From positions 693,123 to 757,122 of the forward strand of contig JXTC01000107.1 in NCBI GenBank assembly GCA_002914845.1: 64,000 bases of DNA. Reading direction: 5' to 3'. Every line of letters begins with the position of its first letter. Within the stretch, counting starts at the first letter, position 1. The notes below the pieces were generated by a model. It searched no databases and was not told the origin of the DNA. It worked only from the letters and a program-made list of their open reading frames with translations. A program made the position numbers and the translations under genes. This document shows positions 49,091 through 62,200 of the stretch, one piece after another. This DNA comes from Trema orientale (taxonomy: Eukaryota; Streptophyta; Magnoliopsida; Rosales; Cannabaceae).

Positions 49091-52000
49091 GGATTGTTGT
49101 GGTGTCCACAGAGATGATGATGAGGCTGTGATTATGATAATGATAATGATTAGCACTTGTATGTATTTAATTGAAATTCTCTAGTATGCAGACCAGTTCC
49201 TAAACATTTTCGTGCTTAACTTGTATATCTTAATATCACTTCTTCTATCTGTTTTGGACTTTGGATACGAGCTTCGATCTTTCAATTCAATTGTTTTACT
49301 CAAGTTTTTCTTGCTAATCACACTGAACTTCCTCGAGGTTTCTGTTGAATTGAATTGAAATGGTGCTTCCAGCCATTCTATTAAAATTGAAATAAGTTCT
49401 TCAGTGGTTCTTAGAAGCATTTATTTCATATTTGGTTTCAGACTACCAAACTTGGGATTGGTACATGTTAAGATGAATAACCTTTGCTTTGATGATTTAT
49501 AACATTCTTGCATGTAAGACACACAAAAATCAGATCATCATCCTGGCCCCAAATCTCAATGACATGCATCGAAGTCTTTCGTTTTCTCATAGCATAAAGA
49601 AATGCTTTAAGGAAATGGAGATAACTCCAACAATCTTGTTACCATCTCGAGTTGTGCCGTTGTTGTGTATCACGCTATTTGCATAGACGTCTGTTTCCAC
49701 GAGTTTTATGGTGGAATTTTGTGTATACACCACGTGAGATTCACAAAAATAGACGATTGTGAATTTGTGATACACCACGTTTAACAAAAGAATAGGTGGG
49801 ATGTTGATTCATAACATGGGATCCACAGAAATTGATGGTTTTGATTGATTAGATGTATTTAACCAAAGAACAACTATGTACATAGTTGAAAATTTGGGGT
49901 TATTTGATACACCAGGTGTAACCAAAGAATAAGGGGAATGTTGTGATTCAACACGTGGGATCCATTTCAGAAATGGATGATTCTGATTTATTAGATGTAT
50001 TTAACTAAAGAATAATTATTTACATAGTTGAAAATTTTGGGATCTTTGATAGAAATAAAAGACATTAATGCTGCTACTGAAGAAGATAGAATCTCCATAA
50101 ATTAACAGAAGATCCGAGTACATGGTTATGATATCTGTTTTCCTTTAAAAGCAGATATTCGCTGTTGTCTTGATTATCCTCTACTGGGCCTTCTGTTGAA
50201 TATCTTTTTCAACTGTAGTACTACTAGAGGAGCTAGAGTCCGATTTTATCCATTAGTCCTTTTTTATTTTCTTTGAAAATAAGTCCCTTGTTTAAAAAAA
50301 AAAATTGCGATTCTAAGCTGTGCAGTCTACTACGTCTACTACTCTACCCTTCATAGGATATCCCCTTATCTATTTTAATACGTCTGTATCTACAATTAGA
50401 AAGATAAAAAGTCATTGGTGTTGTTGAAAAGAAACCTACATTGGCATTGTTTGAACTAAGGCAGCAAGAATAGTCGTACACGTAGCTAATACTAGTATTT
50501 CTTATTTGCTTTTGACGGTTTATTTTTTATTTTTATCTGACTTTTCTTGAATAAATCTCTCCTCAAAATACTAGCAACGAAATGTATTCTCTCGATAAAA
50601 ATCCTTACAAGTTAAGCAAAAACAGTGCTCGAGTTTGGTTTCCACAATACAATGAGACAAAATAGAGAGATAAGAAAGTGGTACATACCCTATGTTTATT
50701 CCAACTTATGACACCCAATCTCTCTCCCTTGTAATGCTTTTTCTTAGGGTTCTAACTTTGGCCTTTTAAACTCCATTGACACGTTTAAACAAATAGTTAC
50801 AAAAAGCTTTAAGATTCCATGGTCCTGATTCTCATTCCTCATGATATTATGCTTTGAAAAATCAATATTCATATCACAAAGAACATAAAAAAGGCGAGTC
50901 CTTAGTCATCACTCAGTAACTCATTCTTACCAGTTCATGATTAAGCTTTACTAGGATACCCCAATTGAAGGAAACACAATACTCCATTCCACCACCACGA
51001 CTGACCTTTTTATTCCTTTTCCTTTATTGAACCGAAACATTATACTAGATTTCTTCCATAGTCGAGAGTTTTGCTTTCAGGCTTGAACCATACTATTTTC
51101 AGTGCCTATTCGAAACTTAATTATGTGTCAACGTATCGTAGTATTAATGGATGAAGAATGTATAAGAAAAGTAAACGACTTCTCTTAGTTTCATTCTCAT
51201 TCTTCCTATTACGGTGAATATGATTTACATGATGAGTCAACTAATAGTTTCCTTTGTTCTGAAAAACTCTACTAAACCAACCTGCCAAGTGATTTAAAGA
51301 AGTGATGTTAGGAGTGAAGAATTACTTGCCAATATTACAAGCATAGTACTAGAAATTTACCCTTTTGGGTACTCTTACGTGTAAGACACTCCCATTTCCT
51401 TTTCTCTTTTGGTAATTCCCATCTTTTCCAAGATAAATAGCCATTGTTTTTAATGATCAAAGCGACCAAAATCACCTTGCCTGTGAATCTTAATGAGGCG
51501 TACCCACCTAAGGATAAGTGTCTGAAACAATACAACACACTTCAAGAACATAAATATTTGGTGGGCTTAAAAAGCTTTATTGGACCTACTATCTGTCCTA
51601 GAAGGTTATGTCATTTTTTAAAAAATGGGTGGAGACAAAATTAAAAGGGTGGTTAAGGACACAAAACCATTCATTACCCATCAGCAATTAAGAGTGTAAC
51701 TCTGTAAATTACAATGTTTGAACAAAACAAAGAAGGTGGTCCTTCAGGTACAACCCAAGTAAAAGGGCAAAAGTACAACTAGGAATTAAAGTAGAATGGC
51801 TAAAAAGAAAAGAAAAACCCAATGGAAAGTGACAAACCAAAGGGTCTCCTCAAGAGAAATATTAATTAAAATCTTATGTTCCTTTGTGGCAACCATATCT
51901 CTTATAATTTATTTTCTTCTTCTTATTGGGGACCATGCATGACATTGTTCCCTAAGTACTAATTCTTCATTATGTTCTCCACTATAGGGCACTGTTACCT

Positions 52001-52496
52001 CAGTGCGCAACCTAGACATTCCCTCCACAGAACCTCTAAAATACGCATCACCCCAATGAAAGCAAGCTTTTGATTTTACATTGTCATCTTGCCAGAGAAC
52101 AAAGACCACTACCACCACCACCATCACCATTACCATATGCTTGGTCCATGGAAACTCAAATAAGAAAAATGACTGATCAATAGCCTAATTAATCAATATT
52201 AAGCTTGCCACAGAATGCCATAAATGCCCTTTTGTCACAAAATTCAAAAAAGAAAATGAAAAAACTATGGGAACCCACAGATATATGAGAGGGGGGGCAA
52301 ATATATAACTCAAAATAAGTTAAAAGGACTCTTTTTGTCTTCATACCAGGAGGCAAAGCCAAAACGACAAAGCACATTAAAGTCATTACATACTGAACTT
52401 AGGGGTAAAACTGGCAAAACGGCTAAAAAAAAAACCAATTTTACGGTTCCATTTCATTACTGCTTAACTGGTTCTTCTCTCGATCATTTCTCTGTC
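49091..52496. other. Intergenic between convergent LC8 and FLZ genes
   Basis: 3' flanks of the two convergent genes. Reading frames are short with no family signature. It contains the tandem repeat at 49768-50050 and otherwise nothing I can name. Confidence 0.5.
49768..50050. repeat. Tandem duplication, 2 x ~137-146 bp
   Basis: Two units beginning TGATACACCACG/TGATACACCAGG and sharing GTGGGATGTTG-like, GGGATCCA, TTAGATGTATTTAAC and TACATAGTTGAAAATTT in the same order. Confidence 0.8.
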
Positions 52497-53218
52497 TCAG
52501 CAAGCAAACCCACCCGCCCGGTTTCCTGTTGACCCTTTTCGGTGACGAGAACCAGAAGAAGAAGAAGAAGAAGAAGTGGGTTTCATGGCAGCCAATGAAC
52601 AGTTGTCTTTGAGAATACTCTCCTCCTCGTCCATAAAAATCTGTCTGCACCGGCACTCCACGCTACAAAAACCCCTATCTCCCCTGCATACATATATATA
52701 CAGACCCTTTTAACCCTATATTTTTCTTTTCACGAGAAAAAAAATGAAAACGGCTAGAAAAATAAAAAACATGATCTGGGTTTTAGTCTAAAGAGGTTAT
52801 AAAATCAACATAACACATAAAAACCGAGACTTGGGCAGTTTTTTGAAAAGTAAGAAAGAAAAAAATAAAGTTGATAAATATATAAGAACAGAGAAAAAAG
52901 ATGTCGTTTTTAGAGAGGCTTTTTTACTTACTTGTACATGTAGATATCTTTTCCGGGCAGGAGCTTCTGCTTGCAAAGAAAGCATTGGTCCAGAAAAGCT
53001 TCAGTTGGAACAGTTGAAACCGAAGAAAAGCTTCTGTAAACACAAAAGTTCGAAGAAGAAGAAGAAGATGAAGATGAAGAAGAAGAAGAAGAAGGAGAAG
53101 GGTTATGGTTGATGATCATGGTGGTTTTGTTTATAACTTGAGGACTAATAATCTTCTTGTGCTTATTAACACTACTAGCGCCCTTTTGGCCTTCCAATAC
53201 TATACTCAGTCCCACCAT
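52497..53218 (-). CDS. FLZ-type (FCS-like zinc finger, DUF581) protein
   Basis: 157-aa plant-specific FLZ protein. Exons 53218-52932 and 52683-52497 on the minus strand, GT-AG intron, phase consistent. The zinc finger spans the splice: residues 75-96 FLDQCFLCKQKLLPGKDIYM... then GDRGFCSVEC from exon 2, so the ligands are C79, C82, C102 and C106, followed by RCRQIFMDEEE. Known FLZ proteins act as adaptors of the SnRK1 energy-sensing kinase; that role is by family. The N-terminus MVGLSIVLEG is typical of one FLZ subgroup. Two poly-serine tracts (residues 43-56 and about 128-134) come from trinucleotide repeats and may vary in length. The leader upstream (53220-53420) is GA/CT-rich, with TCTATTTATTTG on the coding strand near 53361-53372 as a possible TATA box. 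Confidence 0.92.
52556..52576. repeat. (GAA)n coding microsatellite, FLZ exon 2
   Basis: About seven GAA repeats on the plus strand encode the C-terminal serine run of the FLZ protein. Confidence 0.9.
53050..53098. repeat. (GAA/GAT)n coding microsatellite, FLZ exon 1
   Basis: Interrupted GAA repeats on the plus strand encode the 14-serine tract at residues 43-56 of the FLZ protein. Confidence 0.85.
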
Positions 53219-55490
53219 ATCTCATTCTCTGTGTATAAACAGATGGTGTCGTTTTTGGTTTTTCCTTGTCGTTTTTAGAGTCTCCCCCCCGGAGAGGAGA
53301 AGAGGGAAGAAAGTGTAGTGTAATCTGTTTTTTGCTTTTAACTTTTTTTTGTGGGGGAGACAAATAAATAGAGAGAGACAGAGAGTGTGTGTGTGTGAAA
53401 GAGGGAATTAGGGAAGAGATAGTACGGGACGAGTTGGGGGTTGGTGGGTCCCTACAGCTATGGAGTGCAGTAACAAGGACGATTAGCGTAGCGAACGATT
53501 TGACTCCTTGTGCTGCTTCATTGCCACGTACCCCACTTTTAGTTTCCATTTCATTTTCCATTTTATTTTATTATCATTATTTTTTTACTGTTTTTCCACT
53601 TTTTTTTTTGTCTTTTTGCGTTTTATGTTTTAATTATGTACTTTTGTAATCAATGCATTCCATTTGTAATTATAAGTAATGTTGCGCTCACTGCTCAGGG
53701 AGACTTGTGCTCATACTAATCTAATACTCTATAATGTACCGTAGAGTTTATAGGTAAATTTTTAGAGAAATGCTATGGAATTTTTAGAGAAATGCCATGG
53801 AACACCTTAGGTGCTAAGTATCACAATAGAGGTGTTAGATGTCTTTTACTAGAAGATAAAATTAATAAATTATAATTTATATTGAGTTTCATCTGAAGCA
53901 TAATTTATTATTCTAGTGAAAAACAGATATCTCTTACAATGTTTGATAGCTAACATCAAGGTGTGCATAGTATTACTCAAATTTTTATGGTAAATCTTAT
54001 TTTTTATTAATTAATGTGTGGTGTGCTTTGCACATGTGTGTATATAACTATATATAAAAGTGGGAATGAGAGAAGAAAGAAATTTTGCTTTGGGAGTGTG
54101 TTATTGCATGGTTTGTGTGAGTTGAAATACTGAATGCATTTGAACACGATACAAGAGAACACAAATATTGCATTTTGTCCTATTGCCTTGCCAGATCATA
54201 ATATATTAGACCCTTAATTAAAAACTTCTTAATTTGATGTATACTATTTTTTGGTATTTTTAAAAATTATTTTTTTTTCCTGTTGGCTTAAAAACCTTGT
54301 GTAATAGATTAGCCCAAAACAGTGGGAAAGTGTGGTATATTTAGGCATACATTAATTTATTTTTTAGGCATTAATTTAAGGGCAAGATCTGGGCTTTCAT
54401 TCTGCTAGAGCTAGCTGTAAGATCAGTGCATTGGAAAGACAGCCCCATGGAAATAAATGCCTCTTCGAGGTTCAGAATGATGCTAAACTTAACTAAAAGT
54501 TAAAAGTTATACATTGTGGTTTAATTTTTTGTCCTCTTATTACCCCCCAAAAGCACAAATCTTCAACCGGAAAAAAAAAAGTCTAGTGCGTGGAACAATA
54601 TTGAGGCTTTTGCTACTTTGATTCTTTAATGGTAGGAAAGTTAATTAACTTCCTAATAGCCTAATATCCCTAACCCTTTATCTTCGATTTATGAATGTCA
54701 TTACAAACTCAATAAGAATATATAAAAATGCTAGTATAGATATGTGTTTTGAGTTGTGACTCTTTTCGGTTTTTACGTAACATTCAATTGATGGTTTGAA
54801 AAAAATAGTAATTAGTAGTACAAGTAGGAAAATAGCAAGACAAATTAGGAGCAGCTATACCTCCCAAAAAAACACTATAAACTTTTGAACTACCAAAGTG
54901 AAGTGAGATGTTGATTGCAAGGAAGCTTAACCAATATCCCTTGTCTAGTATCCCCTTCCAAGTTCCAACATAACAAAAAAAAAGTTCAAGGTAAAAAGTC
55001 TAAAAAAATCAAAAAAAGAAAAAAAAACAAAGAGGGGCCCGGGTGTACATCAAAGTGAGACCTCTATTTTTGTCCGCCAATGAATTTGCATGACATTCCA
55101 AAGATACCTTCAAAAACAAATTAAATACAAAGGTCCAATTTGAAAACCACCTTTTTTCAGATTTATTTTCAACATATACATATAATATAAATTTTATAAC
55201 GGATCCTTATCGGCCTACCTATCCTTTTTTATCCTGAAAAATTAATTTTCTCCTTTATTTCGTACTAGCTATATATATGTTCTATTTCTAGGTTTCTTGA
55301 TATAACCAAAGGCAATAATATAACGCATGAAGGGTTTTGCTTATTGGAGGAGCATGCATATAATTAGAAGCGTTAACCCTAATAAAGCAAGATATAATTG
55401 TTTCATAAGGTTTTGACCGCAAGAAAAGTAGGCACGAGGAAGATAAAAATAAATATATGTATGTAAATATATAATACGCTACAATAACCT
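53219..55490. other. FLZ promoter region and intergenic sequence
   Basis: The first 350 bp are the GA-rich leader and probable promoter of the FLZ gene. The rest is AT-rich, with TTTTTAGAGAAATGC repeated at about 53758 and 53777. No further gene recognised. Confidence 0.5.
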
Positions 55491-55629
55491 TACTTTCGTT
55501 TTCATGCATCTCAATAATTCATTTACATATTATCTCATCAATCTTTTTAACCAAAATATCCTAGAACGTTTACTTTCGTTTTCATGCATCTCAATAATTC
55601 AGTTACATATTATCTTATCAATCTTTTTA
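55491..55629. repeat. 80-bp tandem duplication interrupted by a MULE-like element
   Basis: Unit 1 (55491-55570) and unit 2 (from 55571) both begin TACTTTCGTTTTCATGCATC. Unit 2 is interrupted after ATCTTTTTA by the element at 55630-56556 and resumes at 56566 with ACCAAAATATCCTAG. Confidence 0.85.
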
Positions 55630-56556
55630 GGGTTAATGGTACCATTAGTCTCCAACCTATGATCATTTTGACATATTAGTCCTCAGTCTTTTTTTTTTTG
55701 GCATTTAAGTCCTAAACGTTTGTTTTTTTGGCACTATTGGTCCTTTTGGCATATTCCATCTAAGATTCTGTTAAAATTGATTTGAATGAGAGAAATTTTA
55801 CACCATTAATCTTGAATTTTTAATTGTTTAACAATTCGGTCCATAATTTTTTTTTGGTATTTATATTTCTGATTAACAATAATGCATTTGTCAATCTTTC
55901 AGAAAATTAAAATTCAAAGACGGATATAAAACAAACAGTTCATTTAAAAACCAAATTCAAAAAAGAAAAAAATTATACTAATAAACCTTAATTTATGTCA
56001 AACTATAGTAACTTTATGAATAAAAAATAATTATCTTACCATTTTTAAAACTAAAAATTTTTCGTATACAGTCATACATGCTTTTACACTTGTCAAATTT
56101 GACTGAAAATTTACTACATCCATTAAATATTCATGTAATTATGAATGGTTATTCTAAAAAATTAATTAATTATTTGCAGCAAATAAGCCCGAAAATTTTT
56201 ATAGTTTTCCATTAAATGTTCATTTCTTTATGTAATTGCATCTGTCAATCTTTCGAAAAATTAATTTTTTAGAATTTTAATTTTCTGAAAGATTGGCAGA
56301 TGCAATATTGTTAATCGGAAATATGAATACAAAACAAAAATTATAGATCAAATTGTTAAACAATTGAAAGTTCGAGGTCAATGGTGTAAAATTTCTCTCA
56401 TTCAAATAAATTTTAACGGAATCTTGGATAGAATATGCCAAAAGGACTAATGGTGCCCAAAAAACAAATGTTTAGGACTTAAATGCCACAAAAAAAAGGT
56501 TGAGGACCAATATGCCAAAATGATCATAGATTGGGGACCAATAGTGCCATTAACCC
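55630..56556. mobile_element. Long-TIR MULE-like element, copy 2
   Basis: 927 bp with terminal inverted repeats of about 280 bp (left GGGTTAATGGTACCATTAGT, right ACCAATAGTGCCATTAACCC). Flanked by perfect 9-bp duplications ATCTTTTTA (55621-55629, 56557-56565). Same family as 13575-14545. The interior has no transposase. Confidence 0.85.
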
Positions 56557-56565
56557 ATCTTTTTA

Positions 56566-59500
56566 ACCAAAATATCCTAGTACATTTATTTATACGCCCT
56601 TGATATTTTTAATAATTTTATTTAAACATATGCCCTTGATTAGTCAAATTAATTAATAATAAGCAATATTAATTCATTGCAGATAGAACATTTATATATA
56701 ATCTGCCAGTAACCTGCCACGCCTTTACTTTCATTAAAATTTAGAAAAAAACTTCCCGAATCCCAACTTGGTCTATTATGTATCGATCATCAATATAAAA
56801 TATGCTTTTTGGGTGTGTGGATTTTCTGATTATGCGTAATATATAATATTTAGTACTGCGCTCAGTTCTTTCCGTTTAGATTCGATAATTAATGCTAGAA
56901 TTTTATATATCTTCAATCTGATAAATATTATTTATTACAAGGCCATTTTTATATCATTTTATACGATCATAAAGCGCATGAAGTTAACTAAAGAAGTCTC
57001 ATCCGGTTACGAAAACATATACATAGGTGATAAGGTAATATTAAAATAGAAAAAAAAAAGTTATAAGAGATTGGTGATAATATTAAAAAAGAATTGAAAT
57101 ACCTTATCGATAGCTAATACTTTTGAACCATTATATTTTACTAAATTTGCACACTAACTCCAATTACAATATTATACTAGCGTTTATACTCGTAAATTGC
57201 CAATTAATTTTGTAATTATTGTTCTCTACAACAAATTATTATTTATTCATAACTATAATTCTGAAGTGAATATATATATAGGTTGTCAATCCAGTAGGTA
57301 TTTTTTCTTCTTACATATAGATATTTTTTTTCTAGCCATTTGATCATCATCTAACAGTGAGTTAACGACTATAATGATGTGTATAAAAAATCGTGCATCA
57401 TTAATGTTATTTCTTTCTCTTACTTTTTAATATAAAAAAATATGCATAATAAATTTTAATTGACCAAAACAAAACGCAAAAAAAAAAAAAAAAAAAACCT
57501 ACTGAATTGGTGCCTATATATATATATTATATTATCATCCCAAAAAACACGTGTTTGATAAACATGCATGGCGAGTTTGTCAAGCTTAGAAAAGGTATAC
57601 TAATGGTATACTAATTAAAGCTCTGTGACCCATTACTATATAAGAACTAATAAACACAGCAAATGTAGATAACTTTTTTAAAAAACATTATTTTGACAAA
57701 AAAAGAGATAAGAATGGAGTAGGATTAATGCGGTGATGGACCTAAGCTGGCTATCCACGTGTCGAGGGTGTGGAGGGCTTGGTTCTTTGGTCATGGTAGG
57801 GACCCTATATGAGTTACCAGAGGTGCCGTACACTTTTGGATTCATTTTTAATACTAATAATAAAGCCGGCGCCAAATCGAAGTGAACACGTGGCAGCCAA
57901 ATTAATTAACCACACCTCTTACCGCCGGATTTACCCACTTCACAGCCTTATTTTGTACTAACGCTGTTAAATCGTTTTAATGCTTGGTGACGAGGCTTAT
58001 ATATGTCTATATATGGATACTTCTCAACGAGAAACCAGAAAGTGTCCCAAGTGTTCTAGCACAATTAATCGATCATGTGATTCATATGGGATCTATATGA
58101 AATATTATGCATATATATATATATATATGATATCAACGGCCTAAAACGATGTGTGATCAGAACACTACCTATATATATATATATATTTAATATGCAGGAC
58201 AATTAATGGAATTCGATGAAAGTAGGATCATTTAGAAACTTGACTTTGATCAGTTAAAAAAAACAAAGAAACTTGACTTTGACTATAATATTCTGTTTTG
58301 AAACTAAATATGCAAGTTTTGTTTTGAGTTTTACCCAAAAGCATCTTGAACTATTAGATTAATGTGAATCCTTTGCTTATGATTTATTATTTTTATGGTA
58401 CGATTATTTTATTGTGATAATGTTCGAAATAAAATTGAAGGAAAATGAGGGTGAATATATAAAAGATATGAGAAAGAGAATCATTACTTACATGTACTTA
58501 CTTCATTAACCATCGAGAAGTTTATTGATTTGTTTTACTCTTAAGTTAAGAAAATAATATTAGAATATGTTGAAATGACTAAATTATCTATGCATGTAAA
58601 ATAGGAATAAAATGGTTTTTATGAGAGCAAAAACACTTCATTAAGAAATTTTAACTACAAAAAATTTATAAAAAAGATGAGTGATCAAGCATAATGCGCA
58701 TAGTGCTCCTTGGGGTGTTGGGTTGAATAATATTTCACTTTGTTTTCAGTATGACATGTGGTTTACCAATGTTATTACATCCCAACATTTAAATAAGAAT
58801 GTTCACCTCACAAGTGATTCTCTTTGAGGTGAAGTAAACTTGTCCTTAATTAGTCTTCTCAGATGAAAGATTACACAATTATTTCTTATGCTTCAAAATA
58901 TATTAACTATTACAATCATCCCTTTTTTCGGGACCCGACATTCTCATCGACAAAAAAAAAAAAAAAAAGGTGTGGAATACTCTTTTTAACCCTCATAGAA
59001 TTCTCGACTTCATTTCACGTAAAAATTCAAGTTGTAAGTTGTACATTTTTCCTAATTTCTCCCCGTAGACAGCACACTACTGGACCAGGACTGGTCCATT
59101 CATTTGGCTTTTGTGGATCCCATATTTTTATTGTTTAATTTTCTCCCCCTAAATGTCAAAAGAGCCTAACAATACAAACTTGGAAGGTTTGAGTCAGCGG
59201 TGTATGTTTCGACACGTGGACGATGAGTAGGACAGGAGTGGAGCTGAATTGAGAACGATTGAACCTAAAGGCCTTGAGGTGTGGGAATGACATGGCATAT
59301 ATATGGCCTTTTAACCTTGTTTGGTGGCAAGTTATATATTGTGTCCAAAACCAATTCCAGGTTCATGTCCTGCCCCTGCACCTGATTCCCTTCAATATTC
59401 ACTGTTTTACATTATTGTTCAACCGATTGTGGAGAAACCCAACAAATGAAAAGACAAACAAGTCCTTGTTTTTCTGTGTGATGGTTACTTGGCAAGACTT

Positions 59501-59974
59501 CTTCTAAGATACTTGCTTTGTAACTAGAAAGCAGCTTTCAGAATGGGATTTGGGAACAAACTAAAATGATCTCAAGATATTATTCTATGCAACAAAAAAA
59601 AAGAAAAAAAGAGCAGTTTATGATAATGATATTTCATACTAGTTGGAATTTTCTTTTCGTAAACACACTTTTTTTTAAAGGATTAAAGTCTTGTAGTTAT
59701 GATGACTTGACCTGTGTTCAAATTAATCATGGGTTGGACTTGGGACCCAAACACTCGATATTTTAAGGATGAGTTTACTTGTGTGCTTACATTGATACTT
59801 TGTATTCATAGAGTTGCCATCCAATTCCATATGTAACAATATAATAGAGAGAACGGCTAGCATTGCATCGTGACACTTCTTCTATTTAGGTGGGACTAAC
59901 CACTTTAATACAAAATTGTAATATGTCAGGACAGTAGCACAACTCAACATATATTTAAGAGTACTAAAGAGTAT
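56566..59974. other. Intergenic, no gene recognised
   Basis: AT-rich with short TA repeats. A less AT-rich patch at 57710-57920 contains G-boxes. Reading frames near 57680-57875 and 58863-59507 are short and match no family I know. Confidence 0.5.
57548..57892. promoter_or_regulatory. Cluster of three G-box/ABRE-type CACGTG motifs
   Basis: CACGTG occurs at 57548-57553 (in AACACGTGTT), 57756-57761 (CCACGTGTC) and 57887-57892 (ACACGTGGC). The last two are ABRE-like. No gene start was recognised nearby, so the motif cluster is only suggestive. Confidence 0.35.
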
Positions 59975-60401
59975 GAGAAATTTGTGCCAAGTACTCGTTT
60001 TTACAACTTATTTTCATAAATACCTGTTTTTATTTTTTCTTTCCAAATTAAATACCCGCTTTTATGGTCTATATTTTATATGCAGAATATGAGTAGTCTA
60101 TATTTACAATGTAAATTTTATCTATGAGGAACATATTTCATGTGTAAAATATGAACGATATATATTTACAATATAAATGTTTACCACGATTTATATTTTT
60201 CATTATAAATTTGACCTATATTATATATTTAAAAATGTATGCCAATTTTTAGTGTACTTTTTATTCATGAAATATAGACGTTTCATGTGTAAGACATTGG
60301 TGGTTTACATTTCTCAAAAAATAAGTATTTATGAAATAAAAATTAAAAATGGGTATTTATGAAAATATGATTTTGAAAACGGGTATTTATGAACTTTTTC
60401 C
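59975..60401. mobile_element. MULE-type MITE, GAGAAATTTAC family, copy 3
   Basis: 427 bp, starts GAGAAATTTGTGCC and ends GGGTATTTATGAACTTTTTC. Flanked by perfect 9-bp duplications AAAGAGTAT (59966-59974 and 60402-60410). Shares most of its length with 6750-7130. Confidence 0.8.
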
Positions 60402-61920
60402 AAAGAGTATAAGTTGTTGCTCTAAAATTAGTAAAAGGAAAATTATTAAGTCCAAATCCAAATTTTCCAAGTGATGCACATGTGACTTGCTATAATTCAT
60501 ATTGTATGGTAAATGATACATTAATCACACTTCTCGGTTTACCAATGGGATGATAGTAAGTTAGGTGGTAAAAACAGTTAAGATTAAAGATGATATTTCT
60601 AGTACTATGTACCGCTACATACTCATGGAAAATGTGTATGAAATCATTTGAGCGGGTAAAACAATGAATATTTCTGGGTTTTTTTTATAAAAAAATTATT
60701 ATTATTACAGGATGTACAGTTATGCTTATGCACATACTTGGTCAGAACCTGAACTCATCATCTTCATATTCATAAAGAATTAAGAAACCCATTCCCTTGT
60801 TTAGTTTAATAGAAGATTATTGCTTTAAACATGTGCTGATATGGTTAGAATAGATACACCCATTTGTATCACATCAAAACCAGTTGACATGAATTAATTG
60901 ACCCCAGTGATGGTATTCAAGGAAAAGATTATGATGGTCCCCATAGCAAGGACTGAAAAGGAATTACAAAAGCCAAGTCCAGGTTCTTTAAAAGCCTTTT
61001 TCATGTTGTCGTAAACTCCTAACTTGGTCTCTCTCCTTTTTATGAATGGACTGAGGGCCTTTCTCCAAAACCCCCAAACCTCATAATGGACCTATATGTG
61101 GGTCTTGGGGGTTTAAACTCTCCCTCTTTTTGCAGGAGGGTGGGGCAAGAGTTGAGTAAATATGATGTTGGCCATCACAGTAACTAAAATGTTTGTTCAA
61201 CTAATTGGTATTGCTGGCAGGGATCATGATTGAAGGATGTCCAGATCAATTTGCAAGTACTTCATTTTTTAAGGCGAATTATTGAACTTGCTACTTCCCC
61301 CCCCCCCAACATAAAATAAGTTATTGCTAGAATAGTAGAACTGGTTACTGATTAGTTCTTTCAATGAGATGCCACTCTTATTTTGAAGAAGGAGCCAAGA
61401 TAAATCAGGGGCTAGCTATCAAGTACTCGAAAGGAAAAAACAAAATTAGACAAGTACCACTTATTATATCTAACTAATTATTTATGACAGTCATTTCCTT
61501 TGCTCTAATTTATATCACTTTTTCTTTTAAAAAAATCTGTTTTTGTTTGTCATTTGTTCCCAACCAGATTAATTCCTAAGAGAAGTTAGCTGCTAAAAGT
61601 AGTAGGGGTAGTAGTAGTAGTAGCTGTTAGGTTTGATAGCTGAAATCAATTCCAAATGTATAGCTGCAGAAAGTCATAGCCGTTAAATTTCTCCTCTCAA
61701 AAAGTGGCGTTTGGCACTTAAATTCACAAAAAAGGGGCTTTAAGCATAATGGTCAAATATTGGGCCCATTACAACAGTGCCCGTTTTTTCAAAGTGGACC
61801 TATATTTAGTATCCAAATGGTGTCCAGTTAGTTAATTGTGAGGCCCAACATGTGCATACAAGTGGGTGCAGTTAAAGCCTAAAGGCCACATACGATGGTT
61901 TGTGTGCGTGTTTGAAATTC
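60402..61920. other. Intergenic, no gene recognised
   Basis: No exon chain. A short hairpin (AAACCCCCAAACC near 61069 with CTTGGGGGTTTAA near 61107) and a TAG-trinucleotide run near 61605-61622 are the only structures noted. Confidence 0.45.
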
Positions 61921-62200
61921 AGAGAAATTTAGGTGGATGACCAAAATTTTAAATTTGATTAAGTAGATATACACTTTTAAAATTTTATAGCTAAATGTCT
62001 AAGTATATATATTTTTACACTTGGTAGATACGCATATCTATCAATTTTAGTTACTGTATTGAAATGCACTGGGTATATAATTTTTTATACTTGGTATATA
62101 AAATTTTACACTTGGTATATATGCATATATACCGGACATTTTATTATAACATTTGACAAAGGGACATTTACTGAAATTGGGCCCAAAATTTGGTCATATT
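61921..62200. repeat. Inverted-repeat element (MITE-like)
   Basis: The left end has ATGACCAAAATTTTAAATTT and the right end GGGCCCAAAATTTGGTCATA, which are inverted relative to each other. The interior repeats ACACTTGGTATATA-like words. No target duplication resolved. Confidence 0.45.

Noticed and set aside
51909..52136. Minus-strand 75-codon frame rich in valine and methionine
   Set aside because: It lies downstream of the FLZ stop in the probable 3' flank, and its valine run comes from a CAC repeat. No recognisable domain.
53175..53561. Minus-strand 128-codon frame upstream of the FLZ start
   Set aside because: It is in the GA/CT-rich leader and promoter of the FLZ gene and in another frame; no domain seen.
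57678..57875. Minus-strand 65-codon frame in the G-box region
   Set aside because: Short, no partner exons and no known motif; only the CACGTG motifs were kept.
61060..61125. Short hairpin (AAACCCCCAAACC / CTTGGGGGTTT) considered as a microRNA precursor
   Set aside because: The stem is only about 10 bp and does not match any microRNA I know.
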